A stretch of 64,000 nucleotides of DNA from Streptomyces chrestomyceticus JCM 4735 (lineage in GTDB: Bacteria > Actinomycetota > Actinomycetes > Streptomycetales > Streptomycetaceae): contig NZ_BHZC01000001.1 of NCBI RefSeq assembly GCF_003865135.1, positions 1,178,001-1,242,000 on the forward strand, in the 5' to 3' direction. The notes below the pieces were generated by a model. It ran no database searches and had not been told where the DNA came from. It saw only the letters and a list, made by a program, of their open reading frames with translations. Of this stretch, positions 34,687 through 43,702 are shown piece by piece; within the stretch, counting starts at the first letter, position 1; each line of letters begins with the position of its first letter. A program made the position numbers and the translations under genes.

Positions 34687-36126
34687 ATGCCCGCACGGCC
34701 GGCGGTCACGGAGGCGGAGCTCGAGGCCCACCTGCGTGGCATCTGCTTCAAGACCGGACCACCCCGCCGCCTGGGTGTCGAGATCGAGTGGCTGGTCCAC
34801 GACGCCCACAACCCCCGATGTCCCGTCGACCCCGTACGACACCGCGAAGCGGCCACCGCACTGCGTGCCCTCCCCCTGCGGTCGGCCCTCACCTTCGAAC
34901 CCGGCGGACAGCTTGAGCTCAGCTCGCTGCCCGCCACGTCCCTCACCGCGTGCATCGAAGCCGTCTCGGCCGACCTGGCCCTGGTCCGCCCCGCGATGCG
35001 GGAGCTGGGCCTCGGTATGGCGGGCCACGGCCACAATCCCTGGCACCCCCCGCGGCGGGTGCTCACCGAACCCCGCTACAACGCCATGGAGGCGTACTTC
35101 GACCGCTGGGGCGACGCGGGCAGATCCATGATGTGCGGCACCGCGTCCGTACAGGTCTGCCTGGACGCCGGCCACGAGGAGCCAGGCCCGCTCGGGCTCG
35201 GCCGCCGCTGGCGGCTGGCCCACCTGCTGGGCGCGGTCCTGCTCGCCGCCTTCGCCAACTCGCCCGTCAGCGAGGGCTGCCCGACCGGCTACCGCTCCAC
35301 CCGCCAGGTGGTGTGGTCCCAGATGGACCCGGCCCGCACCCTCGCCCCGTCCGACGGCCCCGACCCGCGTGCCGCCTGGGCCGGTTACGTCCTGGACGCG
35401 CCCGTGATGTGCGTCCGCAGCGACGACGGCCCGTGGGACGCGCCCGAGGGGCTGACGTTCCGCGACTGGGTCCGTACGGGCGCGCCGCGCCCGCCGACCC
35501 AGGAGGACCTCGACTACCACGTCACCACGCTCTTCCCGCCCGTACGGCCGCGCGGGCACCTGGAGCTGCGCATGATCGACGCGCAGCCGGGGGACGGCGG
35601 CTGGATCGTGCCGCTGGCCGTCACGGCCGCGCTGTTCGACGACCCGGAGGCCGCCGAGAGCGCGTACCGCGTGGTCAAACCCCTCGCCGAGACGGCCGGC
35701 TCCCGTCCGGCACCGCGCAACCCGCTGTGGCGGCACGCCACCCGGGGCGCACTGACCGACCCCGAGCTGCGGGCCGCCGCGCTGGCCTGCTTCACCATCG
35801 CGCAGGAGGCACTGCCCCGGCTGGGCGCCCCGGCCGAGGTGCGCGAAGCGGTCGCCGGCTTCACCGAACGCTACGTGGCACGGGGCCGCTGCCCGGCGGA
35901 CGACCTGCTGGACGGGGCGTACGGGGACGAGGTGTACGCGCACGGGGCGTGCGCGGGCGAGCCCGTACCGGCCGCGGCCCCGCCCGGACCGGCGGAAGCG
36001 GCGGAACCGGCGGGCACCGCACCGGCACCGCCGGAACCGGTCCCCCGGCCGCCGGCCGCGCCACCCGTCGGTACGGCGGACGCCCCGCACGAGGACGAGC
36101 TCACCCTGGGGAAGGACAGTCTGTGA
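34687..36126 (+). CDS. egtA: Glutamate-cysteine ligase of ergothioneine biosynthesis
   Basis: 479 residues. The GCS2-type core is shown by RLGVEIEWLVHD, TFEPGGQLELSSLP, GMAGHGHNPWHPPRR, YNAMEAYFDRWG and SMMCGTASVQV. It makes gamma-glutamylcysteine, the sulfur donor for EgtB, with ATP. The last 50-60 residues are a Pro/Ala/Glu-rich tail absent from the catalytic core. GGAG precedes the ATG at 34687. The stop overlaps the next gene as GTGA. First gene of egtABCD. Confidence 0.95.
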   Translation: MPARPAVTEAELEAHLRGICFKTGPPRRLGVEIEWLVHDAHNPRCPVDPVRHREAATALRALPLRSALTFEPGGQLELSSLPATSLTACIEAVSADLALVRPAMRELGLGMAGHGHNPWHPPRRVLTEPRYNAMEAYFDRWGDAGRSMMCGTASVQVCLDAGHEEPGPLGLGRRWRLAHLLGAVLLAAFANSPVSEGCPTGYRSTRQVVWSQMDPARTLAPSDGPDPRAAWAGYVLDAPVMCVRSDDGPWDAPEGLTFRDWVRTGAPRPPTQEDLDYHVTTLFPPVRPRGHLELRMIDAQPGDGGWIVPLAVTAALFDDPEAAESAYRVVKPLAETAGSRPAPRNPLWRHATRGALTDPELRAAALACFTIAQEALPRLGAPAEVREAVAGFTERYVARGRCPADDLLDGAYGDEVYAHGACAGEPVPAAAPPGPAEAAEPAGTAPAPPEPVPRPPAAPPVGTADAPHEDELTLGKDSL

Positions 36127-37442
36127 TCCACGACGACCCCGAGTCGTTCCGGGAACGCGCGGCGCGCGCCCTGCTCGCCGCGCGTGACCGCACCCGCGCG
36201 CTGACCACCTGCGTGGACGACCACGACCTCACCGCCCAGCACTCCCCGCTGATGTCGCCCCTGGTCTGGGACCTGGCGCACATCGGCAACCAGGAGGAGC
36301 AGTGGCTGCTGCGCGCGGTCGGCAAGCGGGACGCGCTGCGCCCGGACATCGATTCCGTGTACGACGCCTTCGAGCACCCGAGGGCCGAACGCCCGTCCCT
36401 GCCCCTGCTGCCGCCCGCCGAGGCACACGGCTACGTGGCGGACGTCCGCAGCCGGGTCCTGGACGTGCTGGAGAGCAGCCCGCTGCGCGGCGCACCGCTG
36501 CTCGACTCCGGCTTCGCCTTCGGCATGATCGCGCAGCACGAGCAGCAGCACGACGAGACCATGCTCATCACCCACCAACTGCGGCGCGGCCCCGTCGCGC
36601 TGACGGCCCCCGAGCCCCCGCGGACCACCGACGGCCCGCTCCCCGCCGAAGTGCTGGTGCCCGCAGGGCCGTTCACTATGGGCACCTCCACAGAACCGTG
36701 GGCCCTGGACAACGAACGCCCCGCCCACCGCCGTCTCCTGCCGTCCTTCCTGATCGACACGACACCGGTGAGCAACGGCGCCTACCTCGACTTCATCGAG
36801 GACGGCGGCTACAGCGAACCGCGCTGGTGGACCGCCGAGGGCTGGGACCACATGCGCGAACACCGCCTGCACGCCCCGCTGTTCTGGCGCCAGGAAGGCG
36901 GCCAGTGGCTGCGGCGGCGCTTCGGCGTCACCGAGCCGGTACCGCCGGACGAACCGGTTCTGCACGTGAGCTGGTACGAGGCCGACGCGTACGCACGGTG
37001 GGCGGGCCGGCGGCTGCCCACCGAGGAGGAGTGGGAGAAGGCCGCCCGGCACGACCCGGTCAGTGGCCGCTCCCGCCGCTACCCGTGGGGCGACGAGGAC
37101 CCCGGCCCCACCCACGCCAACCTGGGCCAACGGCACCTGCGCCCCGCCCCCGTCGGCAGCTACCCGGAAGGCGCATCCCCCCTCGGCGTACGCCAGCTCA
37201 TCGGCGACGTCTGGGAATGGACCGCGAGCGACTTCCTCCCCTACCCCGGCTTCGCCGCCTTCCCCTACCGCGAGTACTCGGAGGTGTTCTTCGGCGGCCC
37301 GTACAAGGTGCTGCGCGGCGGCTCCTTCGCCGTCGACCCGGTGGCCTGCCGGGGCACCTTCCGCAACTGGGACCTCCCGGTACGGCGCCAGATCTTCGCC
37401 GGCTTCCGCACCGCCCGCGACGCCGACCCGGAGGAGGCATGA
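36123..37442 (+). CDS. egtB: Ergothioneine sulfoxide synthase
   Basis: 439 residues from GTG 36123 (GTGA overlap with egtA). The N-terminal DinB-like domain supplies the iron ligands: His53 in WDLAHIGNQEEQW, and His139 and His143 in AQHEQQHDE. The C-terminal FGE-sulfatase domain has AEVLVPAGPFTMG, RLPTEEEWEKAARH, DVWEWTASDFLPYPGF and YKVLRGGSFA. It joins gamma-glutamylcysteine to hercynine with O2. Complete and normal in length. Confidence 0.96.
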   Translation: MIHDDPESFRERAARALLAARDRTRALTTCVDDHDLTAQHSPLMSPLVWDLAHIGNQEEQWLLRAVGKRDALRPDIDSVYDAFEHPRAERPSLPLLPPAEAHGYVADVRSRVLDVLESSPLRGAPLLDSGFAFGMIAQHEQQHDETMLITHQLRRGPVALTAPEPPRTTDGPLPAEVLVPAGPFTMGTSTEPWALDNERPAHRRLLPSFLIDTTPVSNGAYLDFIEDGGYSEPRWWTAEGWDHMREHRLHAPLFWRQEGGQWLRRRFGVTEPVPPDEPVLHVSWYEADAYARWAGRRLPTEEEWEKAARHDPVSGRSRRYPWGDEDPGPTHANLGQRHLRPAPVGSYPEGASPLGVRQLIGDVWEWTASDFLPYPGFAAFPYREYSEVFFGGPYKVLRGGSFAVDPVACRGTFRNWDLPVRRQIFAGFRTARDADPEEA

Positions 37443-37445
37443 GGG

Positions 37446-37462
37446 CCCCGGCTTCGCCGGGG
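37446..37462 (+). terminator. Hairpin between egtB and egtC
   Basis: CCCCGGC (37446-37452), loop TTC, GCCGGGG (37456-37462), starting three bases after the egtB stop in the 79-base gap. Inside an operon it may act as a partial terminator or an mRNA-processing/stability element, lowering egtCD relative to egtAB. Confidence 0.45.
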
Positions 37463-37521
37463 TACCTCCCCGCCCTCGCCCCCGTACCCATCCCCTTCTC
37501 CACCCCCAGGAGTCGATCCTG

Positions 37522-38277
37522 ATGTGCCGCCACATCGCCTACCTGGGGCCGGAGGTTCCCCTGGGCTCCCTGATCACCGCGCCCTCCCACGGCCTGTACC
37601 GCCAGTCGTGGCAGCCACGCCACCAGATCCACGGCACCGTCAACGCGGACGGCTTCGGCGTCGGCTGGTACGCGCCCGGCGACCCGGTGCCCGCCCGGTA
37701 CCGCAAAGGCGGGCCCATCTGGGCCGACACCGGGGTCCTCGACCTGCTCCGGGTGGTGCGCACCACCGCACTGCTCGCCGCCGTCCGGGACGCCACCTTC
37801 GCCGGCGCGGACGCCGAGGCGGCCACCGCGCCGTTCGCCGACGGACCGTGGCTTTTCAGCCACAACGGAGCCGTACCGGGCTGGCCCGGCTCCCTGGCCG
37901 ACCTGGCCGCCGAACTCCCCCCGACCCGCCTCCTCTCCCTCCCGGCCCGCTGCGACTCGGCCTTCCTCTGGGCACTGGTGCACCACCGCCTCAGCGCCGG
38001 CATGGACCCCGCCGAGGCACTGGCCGACACCGTCACGGCGGTGTCCGCCGCCGCGCCCGGCGCCCGGCTGAACCTGCTCCTCACCGACGGCGCCACCATC
38101 GCCGCGACCACCTGGGGCGACTCCCTCTTCTACCGCGCCGAGCCCGGACGCAGCACCACCGTCGCCTCCGAACCGTACGACGCCTCCCCCCACTGGACCG
38201 AGGTCCCCGCGTACACCCTGCTCGCGGCCACGCCCACCGACGTCCTCCTCACCCCGCTCAAGGAGCCCGCCGCGTGA
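37522..38277 (+). CDS. egtC: Gamma-glutamyl hercynylcysteine sulfoxide amidohydrolase
   Basis: 251 residues of the class II glutamine amidotransferase fold. Cys2 in MCRHIAYLG is the N-terminal nucleophile; HGTVNADGFGVGWY and PWLFSHNGAVPGW are the glutamine-pocket motifs. It removes the gamma-glutamyl group from the EgtB product. AGGAG lies about 13 bases ahead of the ATG. The stop overlaps egtD as GTGA. Confidence 0.95.
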   Translation: MCRHIAYLGPEVPLGSLITAPSHGLYRQSWQPRHQIHGTVNADGFGVGWYAPGDPVPARYRKGGPIWADTGVLDLLRVVRTTALLAAVRDATFAGADAEAATAPFADGPWLFSHNGAVPGWPGSLADLAAELPPTRLLSLPARCDSAFLWALVHHRLSAGMDPAEALADTVTAVSAAAPGARLNLLLTDGATIAATTWGDSLFYRAEPGRSTTVASEPYDASPHWTEVPAYTLLAATPTDVLLTPLKEPAA

Positions 38278-39236
38278 GTCCTCTCACCGTCACCCGCACC
38301 CTGCCCGCCGACGCCACCACCGCCGCGCTCCGCGCCGACGTCGCCCACGGCCTGACCCGCACCCCCAAACAGCTCCCGCCCAAATGGTTCTACGACGCCC
38401 GGGGCAGCGAACTCTTCGACGAGATCACCACCCTGCCGGACTACTACCCCACCCGCGCCGAACGCGAAATCCTGCTCACCCGATCCCCCGAGATCGCCGC
38501 CGCCACCGGCGCCCGCACCCTCGTCGAACTCGGCTCCGGCTCCTCCGACAAGACCCGCCACCTCATCGCGGCCCTGACCGGCCTGCACACCTACGTCCCG
38601 GTCGACGTCAGCGAATCCGCCCTGACCGCCGCCGCCGAAACCCTCCTCGACCTCCACCCCTCCCTCACCGTCCACGCCCTGGTAGCCGACTTCCAACAGG
38701 GCTTCGCCCTCCCCGGCACCCCCGGCCCCCGCCTCCTCGCCTTCCTGGGCGGCACCATCGGCAACCTCCTCCCCGAAGAACGCACCACCTTCCTCCGCGC
38801 CACCCACACCCTCCTCTCCCCCGGCGACGCCCTCCTCCTGGGCACCGACCTGGTAAAGCCCGAACCCACCCTCATCGCCGCCTACGACGACTCCCGGGGC
38901 GTCACCGCAGAGTTCAACAAGAACGTCCTCCACGTCATCAACCGAGAACTGGAAGCCGACTTCGACCCGGCCGACTTCCAGCACGTGGCGCTGTGGAACG
39001 CGGAGCGCGAGTGGATCGAGATGCGTCTGCGAGCGAAGAAGGAGCTGACGGTGAAGGTCCCGGCACTGGACCTGGCCGTTCCCTTCGCAGAGGGCGAGGA
39101 AATCAGGACAGAAATCTCGGCGAAGTTCCGGGAGGAAGGCGTCCGGGACGAACTGAAGGCCGCCGGGTTCGAGATGAGCCGGTGGTGGACGGATGCGGCG
39201 GGGCGGTTCGCCCTCTCCTTGGCTGTGCGGAGGTAA
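38274..39236 (+). CDS. egtD: Histidine N-alpha-methyltransferase
   Basis: 320 residues from GTG 38274. SAM-binding VELGSGSSDKTRHLI, the opening LPPKWFYDARGSELFDEITT, FLGGTIGNLLPEE and EFNKNVLHVINRELEADFD are diagnostic. It trimethylates histidine to hercynine. The third codon positions of the middle third are C-rich, unlike the last third, but the frame is intact. Last gene of the egt operon; egtE (PLP lyase) is not in the window. Confidence 0.96.
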   Translation: MSPLTVTRTLPADATTAALRADVAHGLTRTPKQLPPKWFYDARGSELFDEITTLPDYYPTRAEREILLTRSPEIAAATGARTLVELGSGSSDKTRHLIAALTGLHTYVPVDVSESALTAAAETLLDLHPSLTVHALVADFQQGFALPGTPGPRLLAFLGGTIGNLLPEERTTFLRATHTLLSPGDALLLGTDLVKPEPTLIAAYDDSRGVTAEFNKNVLHVINRELEADFDPADFQHVALWNAEREWIEMRLRAKKELTVKVPALDLAVPFAEGEEIRTEISAKFREEGVRDELKAAGFEMSRWWTDAAGRFALSLAVRR

Positions 39237-39614
39237 TCGGCGTACGCATCGAGCCAGGGGCCGAGCGCTCGAAGATGTCCCGTACCCGCCCCTGGCCTGT
39301 GAGCGGTGGACGCGCCAGGGGCGTCCCTGGTGCGTCCACCGCGCCACTCCCGAGTGTCAGTGCGGACGGGCGGGATATACCACGGTCAGGTCGGCGTCGG
39401 AAGGCCCGTCGCCGCCGCCACGACGGCCGCTTCGACCGTGTCGGCCTGCGCCGCGAAGAGCTCCGTCTGTTCGGCGAAGACCGGTACGGACGCCGACTCC
39501 CGGTACCACCGGATGAATCCTTCAGCCATGGCCGGTGGCTCGGCAGCGTGAAGAGGTGCGCATTCTCGTCTCCGGATGACTTCTTGGCCTGCTTGATGGC
39601 CGGTTCAGATCTTC
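39237..39614. other. Gap between egtD and the alpha/beta hydrolase
   Basis: 378 bases. It holds the egt terminator (39303-39342) and a small frame-disrupted gene on the minus strand (39386-39618). Nothing else credible was seen between 39343 and 39385. Confidence 0.6.
39303..39342. terminator. Strong terminator of the egt operon
   Basis: An 18-base stem: 39303-39320 pairs with 39325-39342 around a GCGT loop. The only mismatch is one G opposite T, which is a G-U pair in RNA. It lies 66 bases after egtD, and also after the end of the convergent small gene, so it can serve both strands. No U-tract. Confidence 0.8.
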
Positions 39615-39618
39615 TCAC
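39386..39618 (-). pseudogene. Small coding region, apparently frame-disrupted, coupled to the hydrolase
   Basis: A GTG at 39618 overlaps the hydrolase stop as GTGA and opens a coding-like frame (VRRSEPAIKQAKK, then HLFTLPSHRPWLK). This frame soon turns into an arginine-rich out-of-frame stretch that would run into egtD. A second coding-like frame takes over (ATG 39529: MAEGFIRWYRESASVPVFAE, ending VVAAATGLPTPT, stop 39386). One added base near 39514 joins them into a 77-residue protein ending in WLKGFIRWYRES. No family is recognised. If the frames are separate, only the 47-residue second frame (39386-39529) is a candidate gene. Confidence 0.4.
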
Positions 39619-40406
39619 GCCCCCAACTCCGCCCCCTCCAGAAAGCCGACCACCAGTCGGCCAGCCACCCCACGGAACTCTTCGAAGTAGGCATGCCGCG
39701 CACCAGGCAGCAGGGTCATGCGCGCGTCCGGTATGCGGCCGGCGAGCAAGGGGGCGTTGGGGGTGGGGTTGAGGAGGTCGTCGGTGCCGTGGAGGATCAG
39801 GGTGCTGGCTCGGATGGCGGGCAGGTCGTCCCACGCGTTGTGCGTGCGGCTGGCGGTCAGATGGTGGCGGCGGGCGTGGGCGGGCATGGTGGGGTCGCCC
39901 ATCGTCTGGTGAGGGCCCGGGTGGGTGGCCAGCCAGGTGGGTGTGTACATCAGGGCGGCCAGCGCGTGTTGGGCGGCGGCCGGGTCCGTGGTGGCCAGGG
40001 AGCGGCGTACGTCGTTGCTCCGTTCGATGCTGTGCGGGCCGCCGGGGGACGTGCAGCCCAGGATCAGGGAGCGGACCCGTTCGGGGTGGTGGGCGGCCAG
40101 TTTCTGGGCCACCCGGCCGCCCATGGAGGTGCCGTAGACATCGGCGCGGTCGATGTCCAGGGCGTCGAGGAGCGTGACGACGTCCCGGGCGAACAGCTCG
40201 GTGCTGTGCGGCGCATCGGGCGCGTCGCTGTCGCCGGTGCCCCGGTAGTCGAGGGTCAGGGTGCTCCGGACGGCGTGGAAGTCCTCCCGTACGCCGTCCC
40301 ACCAGTGGTGGCTGTTGGCCTGGCCGGCGAGCAGGACGAGTACGGGTCCCGTGCCGCGGAGCTGGAAGGCGATACGGGTTCCGTCGGGGGTCGTGACGAG
40401 CGGCAC
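39615..40406 (-). CDS. Alpha/beta hydrolase
   Basis: 263 residues from GTG 40406 with GGAGG eight bases upstream. The nucleophile elbow is YGTSMGGRVAQKLA (Ser), the acid is in LILHGTDDLLNPTPNA and the His is in PGARHAYFEEF. LVLLAGQANSHHWW replaces the usual HG oxyanion motif with AGQA, which is unusual. It resembles 3-oxoadipate enol-lactonase-like hydrolases, with no pathway partners. It follows a thioesterase by 46 bases. Confidence 0.88.
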   Translation of the reverse strand: MPLVTTPDGTRIAFQLRGTGPVLVLLAGQANSHHWWDGVREDFHAVRSTLTLDYRGTGDSDAPDAPHSTELFARDVVTLLDALDIDRADVYGTSMGGRVAQKLAAHHPERVRSLILGCTSPGGPHSIERSNDVRRSLATTDPAAAQHALAALMYTPTWLATHPGPHQTMGDPTMPAHARRHHLTASRTHNAWDDLPAIRASTLILHGTDDLLNPTPNAPLLAGRIPDARMTLLPGARHAYFEEFRGVAGRLVVGFLEGAELGA

Positions 40407-40452
40407 GGCGGGCCTCCGCACAGGTCGGGACAGGTCAGGGGAGAGACGCGGC

Positions 40453-41277
40453 TCAGCGGTCCGCCACCAGCAGCGTCTGCAGGACGCGGCCGCAGTCGCC
40501 CGCCGTGTCGGCGAGCTGGCCGAGCGCCAGTCCGGAGCCGGCGGGGCTGGCGGCTGTCGACGAGCGGAGGCAGAGCCATTCACCGACCGGCTCCCGGTGC
40601 AGCGCAAGGGTGACGTCGGTGTTGATGACGAACTGGCGGACGTGGTCGAGCTGGAAGGCGACCGCCCAGTTGCTGTCCGCCAGGGTGAGCGCGCGCGTCA
40701 GCGGTGTGTCCGGCTCCCCCGCCACCAGGGGGATGCGCTGGCGCGCCCAGACCGTGCCCGGCCCGGGGGTGTCGAAGCCCTTTCCGGGCTCGAAGCGCCA
40801 TTCCATGGCGGCGATGTAGCCATACGACTGTGTTCCGGCCATGGTGTGCGGTGTCTGCGGGCCGGGCAGGGGCGGTGGTTCGGCCTCCGGGCGCAGGCGT
40901 GGGGTGTCGGCCGGGCCGGCGGCCGTGCGCCAGGCCCGTGCCAGCATCACCGTCTCGCCGTTCGCGGTCAGTTCGCCCTCGACCAGTTCCGTACGTCCGC
41001 CGGAACGGACGGTGCGCACCTGGACGCGCAGTTCCGCGACGGGTACGGGGCGCGGCAGGTCGACGGTGACGCGGGCTACACGGAATCCCGCACGGGCCTC
41101 GTGCTCCTCCATCGCCCGGCCCAGCAGGGCCGAGGGCGGGCCGGCGTGCTGGGACTTCACGCTCCACGGGCCCGCGGTGGCGGGACTGCTTTCGTAGCGG
41201 CCGCCACCGAGGCTCCGGTAGAACGCCTGGTCCGCCGCTTCCGGCCCGTCCGGCCCATTCGGCCAAAGATCAGTCAT
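40453..41277 (-). CDS. Acyl-CoA thioesterase-like, double hot-dog (TesB-type)
   Basis: 274 residues. The first hot-dog half (SVKSQHAGPPSALLGRAMEE, VTVDLPRPVPVAELRVQVR) and second half (LADSNWAVAFQLDHVRQFVI, then TLALHREPVGEWLCLRSST) match the actinobacterial TesB-like thioesterase family. It should hydrolyse a CoA thioester in the cytosol. First gene of a short minus-strand operon with an alpha/beta hydrolase. Confidence 0.85.
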   Translation of the reverse strand: MTDLWPNGPDGPEAADQAFYRSLGGGRYESSPATAGPWSVKSQHAGPPSALLGRAMEEHEARAGFRVARVTVDLPRPVPVAELRVQVRTVRSGGRTELVEGELTANGETVMLARAWRTAAGPADTPRLRPEAEPPPLPGPQTPHTMAGTQSYGYIAAMEWRFEPGKGFDTPGPGTVWARQRIPLVAGEPDTPLTRALTLADSNWAVAFQLDHVRQFVINTDVTLALHREPVGEWLCLRSSTAASPAGSGLALGQLADTAGDCGRVLQTLLVADR

Positions 41278-41379
41278 GGGGACTGCCTACTGCACGGCTG
41301 CCGGTCCGGGCAATGTCCGTTCAGGAGTTGTGCGGGTACGTGGCCGTGGCGCCCGGCGTCCGGCTACCGGATCCCGCCC

Positions 41380-42771
41380 TCAGCCGACGTATTCGACCTT
41401 CACCGGCGCGGTGTTGTTCTCCTGGTTGGGGTCGATCGCCGGGTCCGAGTCGGCGGAGACGCTGCCCTGCGCGCCCGGGACGCGCTTGTCGATGCGGGCC
41501 CGCAGGTAGGTGTTGCGGTCGAGGATTCCGTAGCAGCCCACCAGGCCGTTGCCCTGCGGGGCGCCGCAGTAGAAGTCTTCGCTCGGGTGGTCCCCCTCCT
41601 TGTTCGGCACCACGCTGACGCCTGCGGGCAGCTTCACCCGTATCATGCCGCCCTTGAAGTTCCGCGGGTAGGGCACCTGCGTGTCGACCACCTGGCCGAT
41701 CTTGCCCTTGATGGTGAATCCGACGGCCTGGAGGTCGTTGATCTGGTTCGTGCTGAAGTCCAGGGTGCTGCCGGCCATCTCGGCCTTCCAGTACGCGGAC
41801 GGGGTGAAGTCGTCCCCGCTGCCGTCGACGGGGCGCACGCCCAGCGGTCCGCCGGTTCCGCGCGGTGACGAGGCGGGCAGCAGGGTGTTGTCGAGGGGGT
41901 CGTGCGCCCGGAGCACGGTGTAGTGGACCTTGCCGTACATCGCGGTCTTGTCGACCACGGCCGTCAGCGGGCCGTCGGTCTCGACGGCTGCCCCGGCGGG
42001 CAGCGGGCCGGGCAGCTCGCACAGTGCCTTGGTGGGGGCGACGGCCTTGTCGTAGCGGCAGTTGCTGTACTGCGTGCGCAGCGTCGCTTCCTGCGCCGTC
42101 AGCAGCACGAGGAAACTGTCGTCGATCGCGGTGTCACCCTTGTTGCCGAAGGCGGGCGTCACCCGCAGTTCGGAACCGGGCTGCACCTCGGTGAGCGGCT
42201 TGTTCTGCCGGGCGGTCAGGACCGGCGCCCCCATGACGACGTGGGTGGTGTGCCGGACGGTGGGGGCGTTGGTGCTGGTCACGGTGATGTTCATGGCACC
42301 GACAGGGCCGAGCGCCGCACCCGGCTCCGGCAGCAGGCGGAACGGGGTGAACAGCGCGCCCTGCTGGATGTCGCCCAGCGCGCAGGTCATGACGGAGCCC
42401 GAGCGCTTGCAGTGGTAGCCCGTGTTCTCCCAGGCGACGCGTACCTTGCCCTTGAGGACGGCCAGGTCGATGTTCACCTTGACGTTCTTGACCGTCAGCG
42501 GCTCCCCGTTGGCGGCGCGTCCGGTCGCCTTCAGGCCGATCTCGTACTCGGTCGGTCTCGCGTCGGGCGCCGACTCCCGGTACTGCGGTATGTAGTACGT
42601 GTTCATGATGTGCTCGGCCTTGAGCTGCGCCCCCGCGGCCTGCGCGCCACCGGCTGCGGCCACCGGCGTCGCGCCGCCGAACGTCACCACCGTGCCGAGT
42701 GCCGTCAGCAGGGCTGCCGCCCCTGCCCCGGCCAGGCGCTGCCCCCGTGTACGTGCCATAGATCTTTTCAT
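41380..42771 (-). CDS. Large secreted protein of unknown function
   Basis: 463 residues with a signal peptide (MKRSMARTRGQRLAGAGAAA then LLTALGTVVTFG, cleaved near VAAAGG). The mature part is beta-rich with paired Cys (GYHCKRSGSVMTCALGDIQ, NCRYDKAV/KALCELPG, FYCGAPQGNGLVGCYG). DPAIDPNQENNTAPVKVEYV is like the DUF11/CARDB-type repeats of Streptomyces surface proteins. It probably lies outside the cell. It diverges from a frameshifted proline-rich surface protein across 170 bases. Confidence 0.7.
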   Translation of the reverse strand: MKRSMARTRGQRLAGAGAAALLTALGTVVTFGGATPVAAAGGAQAAGAQLKAEHIMNTYYIPQYRESAPDARPTEYEIGLKATGRAANGEPLTVKNVKVNIDLAVLKGKVRVAWENTGYHCKRSGSVMTCALGDIQQGALFTPFRLLPEPGAALGPVGAMNITVTSTNAPTVRHTTHVVMGAPVLTARQNKPLTEVQPGSELRVTPAFGNKGDTAIDDSFLVLLTAQEATLRTQYSNCRYDKAVAPTKALCELPGPLPAGAAVETDGPLTAVVDKTAMYGKVHYTVLRAHDPLDNTLLPASSPRGTGGPLGVRPVDGSGDDFTPSAYWKAEMAGSTLDFSTNQINDLQAVGFTIKGKIGQVVDTQVPYPRNFKGGMIRVKLPAGVSVVPNKEGDHPSEDFYCGAPQGNGLVGCYGILDRNTYLRARIDKRVPGAQGSVSADSDPAIDPNQENNTAPVKVEYVG

Positions 42772-42941
42772 ACGCGGTCAGACGTACTGGGATATCGGAT
42801 GGTTGTAGACGTCGGACGGCGGCGCCGGAGCAGCGTACGTCCTCGACGTGCACACATCCGCCACCCTCCCGCAAGCAACCGGCCGGTATTCCATCGTTCG
42901 GGGGAATCGGCCCCGACCAGCGGCTGACGGCGGCTCGCCTT

Positions 42942-43693
42942 GTGCAACATCACGGCGTGAAGGGATCGCAACGTTTCCGCAGCCTCCAACCTGCGGTGCT
43001 TCTCTTACCGCTGTTGGTCGCACTCGCAGTGCTGTCGACGCCGGCCGGGGCGCGCGCAGCGCCCGTCCGGCCCATCGACGCATGCGCGAACGCCTGTACG
43101 GATACGGACGGGTCGGTGCGCGCGCACCCCGGCCGGCCGGCGCCACCGGGCTGGGAGTGGGTCTGTGAGCTCCCGACCGGCTGGCCGATGCCGCCGGGCT
43201 GGCGCTGGGACCTGTTCTGGTCCTGTCCGACACCGACGCCTACGCCGACGCCGACGCCGACCAAGCCGCCCACCTCCTCACCTACGCCGTCCCCCACGCC
43301 CACACAGTCCTCATCGCCCTCCCCCACGCCCCCACAGTCCCGTCCGCCGTCCGACCGCCCCTCGCCCTCCCCACCCCCTCGCGCCCGCAGCGCCGGTCGC
43401 CCGCTCCCTCCGTTCCCGGGCAGACGCCCGCGCCGTCCCGTTCCGCGCCCGGCGAATCCGCCGCTCCCCCGGCACCACCGGCCGACGAGCCCACGCCACC
43501 GAGCCCCACACCGACCACGACGCCGTCGGTGGCACTGCCCCGCACGTACGTCCCGTCTGCCCGGAAGCAGCACAACAGCCGGTCGACCGTCACGACCATG
43601 CTGCTGCTCACCGCGCCGGCCGTACTGGCCGCCGCCGCGCTGCGTCCCCGTTCGTCCCGCTCGTCCGGTGCGTCCGGGCGCCGTTCCTCGTAG
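42942..43693 (+). pseudogene. Proline-rich secreted protein with C-terminal membrane anchor, frameshifted
   Basis: GTG 42942 opens a signal peptide (hydrophobic AVLLLPLLVALAVLS), a short Cys-bearing head (WPMPPGWRWDLFWSC) and a Pro-Thr/Pro-Ser repeat. Near 43370 the frame changes. The other frame continues the Pro/Ser-rich stalk, then LPRTYVPSARKQ, a membrane helix (TVTTMLLLTAPAVLAAAAL), a basic tail and TAG 43691-43693. One extra C in the C5 run at 43373-43377 restores a 250-residue protein. LPRTY resembles but does not match a sortase motif. Without the shift, the first frame ends as an Arg-rich stretch at 43760. Confidence 0.75.
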
Positions 43694-43702
43694 GAGGCCA
43701 CC

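Noticed and set aside
43206..43380. CCGACG/CCCACG repeats as a CRISPR or tandem satellite
   Set aside because: They are codon-level Pro-Thr and Pro-Ser repeats of a coding stalk, with no spacer structure.
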